A stretch of DNA of 64,000 nucleotides from Smittia aterrima (lineage: Eukaryota; Arthropoda; Insecta; Diptera; Chironomidae), in the NCBI GenBank assembly GCA_033063855.1, contig CP093829.1:444243-508242 (forward strand), written 5' to 3'. The notes under the pieces were generated by a model. It was not told the origin of the DNA, did no database searches, and worked only from the letters and a program-made list of their open reading frames with translations. Positions 34,073-44,200 of the stretch are shown piece after piece. The position numbers were made by a program, and so were the translations under genes. How positions within the stretch are numbered: the stretch's first letter is position 1; every line of letters starts with the position of its first letter.

Positions 34073-35605
34073 TTATTCCTTCTTAACTTTCCTTGAGCTT
34101 ATTTTTTTTTTGAAAATAAATCCAATGACCTTGGTAACAACGATAACAGAAACAGCAAAGATTGCAATGAAGTCAAGACTGTACTTTTGATAGAATGGAA
34201 CGAGTTTGCCAGGATATTTCAAATGTTTAGCGCCTTTGTTTCTGATCACATATTCAGTCCACCAAACAGCTCGTTCTCTGCTTGTCATTGGCTGATCGTA
34301 GACGAGAGTTCGAAGCCTTTTTATATTCTCTTTGTACTTTGGTTTTAACATTTCGCTGATCGCTCTCATTAACTCTTCTTCAGTTAAAGTGTTAAATTCA
34401 AGGTGATAACCAATTCCTTTACTAACCATTCGTTTCGCATTTGAGTCTTGATCGCCAATGAATGGAATTACGATCATTGGGATTGCTCTATCGATTGCTT
34501 CTTCCATGCTTTGCTGTCCGCCTTGAGTGATGAAGACTTTGATACTCGGATGTGCCAAAAGATCCGATTGAGGCAACCATTTGTTTATCATAACATTTTT
34601 CGGTTTGTTGGGCAACTCGTCAGCTTCGAATTTCCATAAAACGTCGTAACTTAAACTTCCGAAGACCTTGATGAAAATGTGAAGAGTCTTTGGATTGAAA
34701 TCTTTCGAGTTTGCATTCGATCCTAGATTCATGTAAACAACTCCATTCTTCGAGTTGTCCAAGAAAGATTTCAACTCTCCGTTAGGCAAAGGTTTGGCAG
34801 GTTCGATGTGCATGAAACCTAATTGAATCGTATTTGGCAGCAGCGGTCTAATGAATCCTAATGCAGGATTTGTATTTGTCATTAAAAGTTCAACACGATC
34901 TTTAAGTTTGGAAATCGGAGTTGTTACATTCGGGAAAAACTTCGAAATCATTTCTTGACTTAATTCGGTGATCTTTGGGTCAAACATGAATTTACATTTA
35001 AAATAATATTTCAAGCTTCTCCATCTGTCACTGAATGAAAGCTCGCCATGGGCGAATGGAGTTAAAATATCCGAAAGAATTGTAGGAATTGCTCCATTTC
35101 CGATTTCCTCGTGAGCTTGAAAGTTTGTGTCGAGTGAAGTAATTCCAATTATTGAACAATTGTAAATTTCAGCAAACGCAAGCATAGGCCAGTTATGAAG
35201 ATATTCGAGTATCACGAGGTCAAATGATTGTCCATCACTTTTGTTTATAATTTTATGCACTTCGTGTTTGCTCAGTTGATCTCCCATAATCTTAAATGTT
35301 ATTGGTATATAAGCTTTCGCCATAAAACTTTCATCTTTTTTTTCTTGTTTGAGATGCACGAAATTGATATATTTCCGAAAAATGACATAAGAATCATGAA
35401 GGTCGATCTGAGTGACGTTTGGATTATCAATTTTCATTAAATCTGTCGTCATTATCGTGAGTTCATGTCCACGTGCAGCAAGATCCTTCATCAATGCGTG
35501 GAACACTATTTGATGACTGTACGATGGAGTTGGGAAAATTCCTAAAATCCTTGCACATTCATGACCACGTAGCAATATCACTAGCAACCACCAAAAACAC
35601 TTCAT
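34073..35605 (-). CDS. UDP-glycosyltransferase (UGT-4 of 5)
   Basis: Starting at the ATG at 35605 gives 510 residues beginning with the signal peptide MKCFWWLLVILLRGHEC. An in-frame ATG 48 bases earlier (35653) would bury the signal peptide behind a charged stretch and is less likely. PTPSYSHQ, TQGGQQSMEEAI, GDQ, the C-terminal anchor and a KxKxx tail (RKVKKE) are present. This copy is the most diverged in the otherwise uniform donor half: GVVYMNLGSNANSKDFNPKT replaces GVIYMSLGSNVQSKELSPEI, and LSYDVLWKF replaces LKYDVLWKF. That suggests it has escaped recent homogenisation or is under different constraint. The 5' leader resembles that of UGT-5. Confidence 0.94.
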   Translation of the reverse strand: MKCFWWLLVILLRGHECARILGIFPTPSYSHQIVFHALMKDLAARGHELTIMTTDLMKIDNPNVTQIDLHDSYVIFRKYINFVHLKQEKKDESFMAKAYIPITFKIMGDQLSKHEVHKIINKSDGQSFDLVILEYLHNWPMLAFAEIYNCSIIGITSLDTNFQAHEEIGNGAIPTILSDILTPFAHGELSFSDRWRSLKYYFKCKFMFDPKITELSQEMISKFFPNVTTPISKLKDRVELLMTNTNPALGFIRPLLPNTIQLGFMHIEPAKPLPNGELKSFLDNSKNGVVYMNLGSNANSKDFNPKTLHIFIKVFGSLSYDVLWKFEADELPNKPKNVMINKWLPQSDLLAHPSIKVFITQGGQQSMEEAIDRAIPMIVIPFIGDQDSNAKRMVSKGIGYHLEFNTLTEEELMRAISEMLKPKYKENIKRLRTLVYDQPMTSRERAVWWTEYVIRNKGAKHLKYPGKLVPFYQKYSLDFIAIFAVSVIVVTKVIGFIFKKKISSRKVKKE

Positions 35606-35925
35606 CTTAGATCTTTCTACTTCAACGATTGTAAGCGATTTGATCACACTCATTTAAAATTGAGCTGGATCTTACAGTCGTAAGCGACGAAGATATTAGT
35701 GTAGACAATGAATATCTGTTTTCCTTTTGAATAAACAATTTCGAAACAATACTTTACGGCATGTACTGTTTGTGATGTTGATTTTCTGATATTATTCTCA
35801 TTTCAGCTGATACAATAAATTAAAATTCTTTGCCAAGCAATTATTTTTTCTTTTTTTTATTTTTTTTTTAAATTTAAATTTCTTAGGTTTTTTATAAGTG
35901 GTAACAATGTCCTTATGTAGAAAAT
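35606..35925. other. Spacer between UGT-4 and UGT-5
   Basis: About 320 bases of AT-rich DNA with T runs near 35850. The first 40 bases are the UGT-4 leader. No other feature seen. Confidence 0.5.
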
Positions 35926-37458
35926 TTATTCCTTCTTTATTTTACTTGAGGAAAACAATTTTTTAAAAATAAATCCAAGAACTTTAAGAGAAAAAATTAG
36001 AAAAACAGCGGAAATTAAAATAAAATCGAGAAAATATTTTTGATAGAATGGAACGAGCCGGCCAGGATAGTTCAAATGCTTGGCTCCTTTGTGTCTGATC
36101 ACGTATTCAGTCCACCAAACCGCTCGTTCTCTGCTTGTCATTGGCTGATCGTAGACCAGAGCTCGAAGTGTTTTTACATTTTCTTTGTACTTTGGTTTTA
36201 ACATTTCGTTGATCGCTCCCAGCAATTTTTGTTCAGTTAACGTGTGCAGCTCAAGTTGAAAACCGATTCCTTTGCCAACCATTCGTTTTGCATTAGAATC
36301 TTGATCCCCAAGGAAAGGAATTACAATGAGTGGAATCGCTCTATCGATTGCTTCTTCCATGCTTTGCTGTCCACCTTGAGTGATGAAGACTTTGATGCTT
36401 GGATGTGCCAAAAGATCCGATTGAGGCAACCATTTGTTGATCATAACATTTTTCGGTTTGTTGGGCAACTCGTCAGCTTCAAATTTCCATAAAACGTCGT
36501 ATTTTAAACTTCCGAAGACTTTGAGAAAGATTTGAAGAATCTCAGGACTTAAATCCTTTGACTGAACGTTTGATCCCAAGCTCATGTAAATGACTCCGTT
36601 CTTTGAGTTGTCCAAGAAAGTCTTCAACTCTCCACTTGGCAATGGTTTTGCTGGTTCGATGTGCATGAATCCCAGTTGAATCGTATTCGGCAACAACGGT
36701 CTTATGAATCCTAATGCAGGATTTGTGTTTGTCATCAAAAGTTCAACGCGTTCTTTAAGCTTTGAAATCGGAGTTGTAACATTTGGGAAAAACTTTGAGA
36801 TCATTTCCTGGCTTAACCGGCTGACCTTTGGGTCATACTTATATTTTGTTTTAAGATAGTATTTTAAGCTTCTCCATCTTTCACTAAATGAGAGTTCTCC
36901 GTGAGCGAATGGCAACATAAGCTCGGGATGAATCGCTGGATTCGCTCCGTTTCCAATTTCTTCATGAGCTAAGAACATTGTGTCCAGTGAAGTGATTCCA
37001 ATTAATGGACAATTATAGATTTCAGCAAACGCAAGATACGGATAATAGTTCAGATATTCGAGAATCACGACGTCAAACGATTGTCCATCGCTTTTGTGTA
37101 AAAGTTTTTGAACTTCGCGATTGCTTAGCTGATCTTCCATTATTTTCATTGCCATTGGCATAAAAGCTTCCATCATATCACTTTCATCCATTTTACTCTT
37201 TTTGATATCCACAAAATTGAATTCTTTACGAAAAACTTCATACGAATCATGGAGATCGATCTGAGTTACGTTTGGATTTTCAATTTTAATCAAATCAGTC
37301 GTCATTATCGTGAGTTCATGACCACGTGCAGCTAAATCCTTCATCAATGCGTGGAACACAACTTGATGACTGATTGAAGCAGTTGGAAAGATTCCAAGTA
37401 TCCGAGAGCACTCAAAGCCACTGAGCGATAACACAAGCAAACACCAAAGGAACTTCAT
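35926..37458 (-). CDS. UDP-glycosyltransferase (UGT-5 of 5)
   Basis: The ATG at 37458 gives 510 residues with signal peptide MKFLWCLLVLSLSGFEC. The frame is open 39 bases further upstream but from a TTG, so that extension is rejected. It differs from the other four at the catalytic-loop motif, PTASISHQ instead of PTPSYSHQ, while keeping the His. The signature TQGGQQSMEEAI, GDQ, C-terminal anchor and tail SKIKKE are conserved. Its N-half is closest to UGT-3. The stop codon lies inside AATAAA (35925-35930). A TATAAG lies upstream at 37526-37521. Confidence 0.95.
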   Translation of the reverse strand: MKFLWCLLVLSLSGFECSRILGIFPTASISHQVVFHALMKDLAARGHELTIMTTDLIKIENPNVTQIDLHDSYEVFRKEFNFVDIKKSKMDESDMMEAFMPMAMKIMEDQLSNREVQKLLHKSDGQSFDVVILEYLNYYPYLAFAEIYNCPLIGITSLDTMFLAHEEIGNGANPAIHPELMLPFAHGELSFSERWRSLKYYLKTKYKYDPKVSRLSQEMISKFFPNVTTPISKLKERVELLMTNTNPALGFIRPLLPNTIQLGFMHIEPAKPLPSGELKTFLDNSKNGVIYMSLGSNVQSKDLSPEILQIFLKVFGSLKYDVLWKFEADELPNKPKNVMINKWLPQSDLLAHPSIKVFITQGGQQSMEEAIDRAIPLIVIPFLGDQDSNAKRMVGKGIGFQLELHTLTEQKLLGAINEMLKPKYKENVKTLRALVYDQPMTSRERAVWWTEYVIRHKGAKHLNYPGRLVPFYQKYFLDFILISAVFLIFSLKVLGFIFKKLFSSSKIKKE

Positions 37459-38296
37459 CTTAGATCTTTTCACCTCAACGATTTCAAGCGGACTCAATAA
37501 TTTCTAAGAGAGCTATGCTTCTTATAGGCGCTTCGCTATCTTTGAATTATTGCGTTTCAGTGTTGGTATTAAAAGTTTTATCTCTCATAATTTATATATC
37601 ACGTCACTTTGCTTGAGCTGACTTCACATTATCGGTTCAATTGAATCCGCATTTTATGCGACCTTCGAAGTAATCAATTGTTGACACGTTTTTGCTAGAA
37701 TGTGATGCGTGATGTCTGCTAGACGAAGCTGAAACTAAGTCAATCGACAGGTTTTTTTGTATGATAAGCTTTTATCTTTGCAAAATAAAACTTTAAGTGC
37801 GTTAGCCAAAAATGGAAAATTAATTAAAAAATTTAGAATCACTCAGCTTGTCTGAGTTTTAAACTTGCAACTAATGATGAAATAGATTTTTCATTTTACT
37901 GTAAGTTCTCTTTATTGATTCGTCATTAGTCAAAAGTCTCAAAATCAGACAGTCATGCATGATAAGACTCAGCTGTTTGAAGATAACAAATGAAAATTTA
38001 GTTTTTGAGTTTATTCACGTTTATTGTTTAAATTGAAACGTGAATTCTTTATATCACTCGCGTGATGTTATCAGACTTTGTTTGATAAGAATTGTCTACA
38101 GTGACAAAGCAGAAATGAAATCATTTTATTACAGGCGATCTGAAAAGTAATCAAAACTATTTTTAGTTGTTCCTCTATTTGGAAATATTCTTTTTATTAC
38201 GATAACTTACTTAGACTAACAAATATTTATCTCAATACCTTTGGTAATTGAACTCGTTTGGTTAAAAATTTTGAGCTTTGCTAGGTCAACTCACTT
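37459..38296. other. Spacer between the UGT array and LIM-homeobox gene 2
   Basis: About 840 bases containing the UGT-5 promoter and the 3' flank of LIM-homeobox gene 2. Several GATA-type sites occur (for example GATAAG near 37760). No gene seen. Confidence 0.5.
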
Positions 38297-41200
38297 CTAT
38301 TCACACATTTGATGATGCTGATGATGGACATTCTGTGGATTTTCACTGCAGAAATATTGGCTTTGCATAGAGTAGAGTCGATCGATTGGATTAAGAATTT
38401 GTGTGTTTGGAACCAACGATGCCAATTGTTGAAGCGATTGATAATCCATTCCCATCAAATTATTGTAAGGAATTGTTTCGGTCTTGATGTTTGCCGGTCC
38501 ATCTGCGTGATGAGAAAAATATTTGTCAGTTAAGCGATCAACGAACAATCGAATTGAAATAACTTTTAAGCACAAAACATTTCCTTTCAATTGCTTTCGA
38601 ATTTCCATGCGGAAATCTGCTGCAAACTGATAAAAGTCATAAACAAACGACATTGCCAAACACAGAAAACCATTAATAACAGTTTAATGGATCCACGAGA
38701 AAAGCGTTTTATAATTCAATTGTTGGCTCCATTTTTTCGCAATCGTTTTTCGACAAAATTGAAAGCACCAGTAAAGTTGAATTGGAAAATTTTCGAGCAT
38801 AATTCCGGTGATGAAACCGTTTAAGTCAATTTTAATGATTTTAATGCTTCGAGCGACGTAATCGATTTGGAAGAAGACACGAGAAAAATGTAAAGCACTT
38901 TCTGCAAATGGCATCGGGGGCGACGAAATCAAGTGAAGCTAGTCGAGAGGGTCGAGAAAAAGTCAGAAAAGTCATCGACAAAAACTCCGAAGTTCGTCTC
39001 GCTGGCGCCATATGCTTTTTATTGATCCTCGCTTTCCCTTTTTATTTTTTGTCAGAACGTTTATCCATCCATGATGCTCGGATGTTGAGATGCATGTGAC
39101 GTGTGCTGCTTGTCGAAAAAAAGGAAGGAAACTGAAGAATCAGCTGTTGAAATCGTTCATCGAGTGCATTTGATATTTAAAGATTTTTTGAAGAATTTCG
39201 CAAACTTCATTTTGCAAATTTCAAACCCTTCAAAGGTCAACATCAATGACAAAGCGAATTTGTTAACGGCAAAGCTTGCCGGATAACATTGGAGGTGAAT
39301 TTAATCCACCGGCTCAAATCTACCAACCACGCATTCCCCATTTGTAAAGCGTTTTGTTCTCCCATAAAAAAGGTCGCTTTATCCACACTCCACACTCGCA
39401 TGTGGCAATGGCAGTTAGGAGACAATCATAAAAATACAAAGCACATTGAGCGTCGACGGAGGAGAGCGTTTTGTTTCTGGATAAATTGTTTACAGGTGGC
39501 TCATGTTTTATAGATGAAGTTTGGGATTTTTAGAAATGGGGGAGAAAGTTTCTGCTCAAATCGTCCGCAAGCAAACGTGCAAGTCGGAAGTAAAGTTTTA
39601 TTTTTTCTCAAGCAAAAAATGAATGTCAAGTTTTTTTTTTTCGGCGCCCCCGTCGACTTTTACAAAAAGCGATAAACCCATAAATATTATTTTGATACCG
39701 CCAGCAGTTTGCCAGCACACAAATAACCCACTCAGTGGCAAAAAGCGTTGGAAAAACTTTCTGTCTTAACTGCCATTGAAAATACATAAATATTTTCGCT
39801 TAACCCCTATCGATGAACGGAATCCGATGGACGAAGCAAAAAACAAAGAAGAGAGTCGTCGCGTCTGGAATGTTTCATGCAAAAATGTTCGCTTTAATGG
39901 AACTCACCGTTGAAATGTCGGGTTTGATTGGCCAGTAGACGAAAGTAGTCTTCATCATTCTCGATTTCTTCTTTAATGTGCTTGAATTCGCCGGTTATGC
40001 TGCCACTTCCATTGCCCGAGAGACGTGATCCGAACGAGTCGGTATCGCATAATCCATTTTCAGTGTCGCTGCAACTGTCTTGCAAATATTGATTCGATCC
40101 TAGCGAGACAAAAGTTTATTTTTAAGTAAAATGTTAAGAATGTTTTGATTAATTTCGAATGAAGAGAAATCTTTTTTTGGATTTCTTAAAGAATGCTCGA
40201 ACATCTTCAATTCTAAGATATTTAGTCCCTTTCTTCTTTGTCCAAGGGTCAAAGAAAGTTTTAAACTCACTTGAGTTCTCGTCCTTTATCTTCACTGACA
40301 TTTTGCTCTCGGTTTCCGATTCTTCTTGTGATTCAACGTCTTTCGGCTTTCCGCCGTCTTTCAACTGTTTCTTCTGAATCTTCTTTACTTTTGCTCGCTG
40401 ATTTTGAAACCAAACCTAAGTGGAAATATACAAAATATTGTGAGAACCGCAATTTAATGTCAAAATTTCCAAACACAGTTTCCACTAGATCATCAAACAA
40501 TTCACGAGTGAGCAAACTTGTTCACAAAATTTCATCAACAACAAACTTTGACACCGCTGGCTACACCAGCAACACGAATCTTTTTATGAAAATCATGTCA
40601 AGCGTGTTCTCGTTTGATGTCATTCGCTTTGACCCTCGATTTCGAGAGCTCCCCCTAAAGCTATCAGACAGATAAATTTATTCTCCAAATATTTCAGATT
40701 TATTTAACCGTGAACGCGAAACCTTTGACACAATGTTTGACATTTAAAATGATTTTTAAAGGGATAACGAACCTGAACAATTCTTATGCTCAATCCGGTA
40801 TCTTTTGCTAAGCTTTCTCGGATCTTTCGGCAAGGCTTTGGCGAAATATCAAACGATGCTTTGAAAGCCCTCCTTTGTTGTGTTGTCAGAATTGTCCTAC
40901 GAACAAAAGAAGAAGAAGAAAGTTCGTGAAGGTTTTAGCTTTTTGTTGCCTTAATCTCACCTCGGTCGCTTTGGCCCCCTTCTACCATCAATTCTTGTAT
41001 GATAAACGTCTTCACAGCAGTAATCGTCTGCTAAGGGACGACAATGTTCTGATAAAAATTAAAGGAATTCTGCATAAACTTGTCGCTTCAACTTTCTCAC
41101 CGTAGTTGTACCCTTGAAACATCTCGACTTCTTTCTCGTAATCTGGACGACAGAAAAGCTGACTCTGCTTGATAACATATTGATCGCCTTTCTGTAACCT

Positions 41201-44200
41201 AACTCCACACACCACACAGATAAAACATTTCAAATGGAACACGTTCTCGACAGCTCGCATGACTAGCTCGTCGCTTCCAATCTTCTCGCCGCAGCCTAGA
41301 CAACGATTCTTAACGAACAATCTTTCGTGAGCGAGATGCGTTGAGTTCGATTTGCCCCAAGCGCAGCAGTTTCGACGGGTGTTGAATGTTTACGATGTAG
41401 AAAGTGCGATGAGATTAAAGTTGGGAGAGGAGAAAAGAAAATGGCTTTGATTATTTAATATTCTAGCTTTATCATCCCATAAATTGTTGCGCACAGCAGG
41501 AGCGTAAAGAGAAAAGCGAAAGAAAATAGGGAGAAGAAAGCGAAAATGTTTTTCTCCTGCGAAGAATTAGAAACTAATCCGACGAAAACGGTTCCTCGAC
41601 TTCCTCTCCTTCTATTGTTGTGTTGTTTGCCTTTGCCGTAGGATTTTTATGTCTCTGACGAAAGTTTTCTTCTTGCTCTTCTCGTTTCAACATAAAATCC
41701 TCGAAACTTATCAGCTTTAAGTTTGACTGTTCACGTCAGAGAATGTAGCACAGAAAGTAGGAAAATAGACTTTTCCTTTCCAACGTTTTGTTTGCCTTCA
41801 TTCTCTCGAAATGCCAATAGATTCTTGCATAGTTTTACTGGCTTGAATGAGTGAGGAAGTTGATTTAGAGACGTGAGATGTTTCGTGCGTGAAACTATTT
41901 AACCTTCATTTCGAGGTTTTCTTCAACTTTAATTACGGTGAGTTTGCAAAGGCTTTCAGAAATATCTTTATAAGATGACAACAAAACTTTCCCTAAAGAT
42001 CAGCAGCCAACAAAGGCAGAGTCTTAAAGCATTCATCAAGGATTGGAATACATAAAACCCCGATGCTCACATGAATGAAAATGTGAGTAGGGTTCACTGT
42101 TTGGATATTGAATTTTATTTCCTCGGAAAAAGCGAAAAGGGACCGACCGTTCAGCTCATCGGAGACATTTTAAAATTTAAAGCAAAGGTCTTTAAGCATG
42201 AAAAGAAAATCATTTGTAAGTCAACGATCCGCTTTAATTATAGAAGCGTTTTCATCATTACAAACCAATTTTCTTTATCGTCATCTCCTTTCACAACTGA
42301 GAAGTAATTAAACTCTTTTCGAAGGGGAGCTCAGCAATTTAAAGCATCATCGCATCGATTGTCTTTCCTTTGAAAGAGTCATTCACAATTAAATTTCAAT
42401 AATTTTGAATGGAAATTGTTATTTTTATCTCTTCATTCAATTGCGTGTCGATTTCAGTTATGAAAACATTAAAACGACTCCTCGGTCGTTGGTTGTATGA
42501 CAAATGATGACTTTTTATTGTTTAATTTTTATGATAAACAAGTGTTGAGTGCGACCAAGGATTGCACGCAGTTTTATGGCATTTTTTATGCTAGTTAAAC
42601 ACATGTCCGACTTTTTGAATTAATCACAAGTGAGTTGACACGAGCAGGAAAAGTTTCGTGACTTCCAATTCATTTAAAAAATCAGCCTTTGTTATTAAGC
42701 AATTAATTTATCAATTCCGACTTTCTACAACACTTGCTCAACCCTTCCAAAGGGTAACCGGGATGATTAATCGCTTTCTGATGAGTCTTCCAAGCCGATA
42801 ATCATGTAAGGCGAAGCTGCAAATCCACTGACATCGAACAAGTGTCCAAAGTCGCAGAGAGCGCTGCGTAAAAAATCACCGCAACGAAAGAAAAACCTTT
42901 CAACCCCATTAATTTCCATAAATTTGAATGTATGAAAATCAAATTAAATGTAATTATGCATCCGCCGAAGACTTTGCTGCATCCCTTGTTAAAATTCCAC
43001 CCTTCGAGGCCTTCGCAATGATTTTTGTGAATGCAAGGAATTTCATTTTTATTAAGAAATAAATGGCATATCATTGCACGATAATCCCCCTTGCGAAGAG
43101 CGTATGTTTAAACAACGATCAGGGGTTGCAGTCAACCGATTTGTCTTTCAACTGCTTGCTAACAAGCCACCAACCCCTGTCCCTCAAACTTCTTCGTAGT
43201 CATTCTTTAAATTCCTCGAGCACAAAATATGAATAAACAACTAACACGTGCATAGAGCTCGCTTACATTTGAATCTTTTACTTGAAAGTATTTTCCTTCT
43301 CTCTTTCGTGGTTGTTAAAATTCTTTATCGAGAAGAAGAACGAAATGAAAATTTGCATAAAATTCCCATCTCCTTGCGTTGAAAACTTTTTATTCTTCTT
43401 CAACCATTTTTTTCCTTCTCCTCTCATGCTTTTGCGTGACTTGGGCGCCATTAGGGAGACTGGTTTGTGAAAGGAAGGAAAAATTAAAGAAAATGAAGAA
43501 TGAAAATTTGCAATTTGAAGAAAGAACGAAGAAAGATTTCAAGGGACAATTGGAAATTTTGTGACTTTAATGATTTCATTTGGAGCAAGAAGAAAATTTC
43601 TTGAAGTCCCAAGACTTGCGAATTCATCATTTTGGCTTTTTTGCATGCATAAACAGTTCGGAAGAGTCAAAGGGCTGATCCGAGATCCAACGAATGCGGC
43701 TTGAAACCAGAGTCCTTGTTTGAATATGCAAATGAAGTTTTTCCGTTTCTAGGAAGAGCTTCTCGTTCTGCTTTTTATGTCTCGCTCTTTTTATGGGAGA
43801 TGATGACAACGATGGAGAAGAGAAGAAAGCCGAGGTTGAACACATAAAAAACAATTTCAATTGGAACCTTTTCGTGTAAATGCAAATTTTACGATCGCTT
43901 CTAAGAGCGGGTTGGGAATTGGGTGGAGGAGAAAGAGTTTTCACCGAAGTTTCTTCTTCTAAAGTAAACTCACCTTTCGTAATCTATTCGGCAGTACAAT
44001 TTATTATCTCTCTGATAGCAAGTGTTCATGAGGCTACAGCAACACGACACGCACTGCAAACACCTTTCGTGGTAAGAAGTATCCACCACTTTCATGATGT
44101 ATCGATCAGAGATCGGTTGCAAGCAAGAGCCGCAGTTCAAGGTCGTTGTGGAACTTGTTGAAGTTGTCGCTGACGATTTATGATGAAGTTCACTTGCCGA

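Noticed and set aside
35606..35653. Longer N-terminus for UGT-4 from the ATG at 35653
   Set aside because: It adds 16 mostly polar residues before the signal peptide; the later ATG gives exactly the 510 residues shared by all five genes.
28698..36492. Antisense ORFs of 60-90 codons repeated at the same place in all five UGTs
   Set aside because: They mirror the conserved sense sequence around the TQGG signature; their similarity follows from the sense strand and they have no own start context or motif.
37459..37497. Longer N-terminus for UGT-5
   Set aside because: The frame there begins with TTG, not ATG.
40271..40675. 134-codon plus-strand ORF
   Set aside because: It overlaps exon 6 and an intron of LIM-homeobox gene 2 in antisense.
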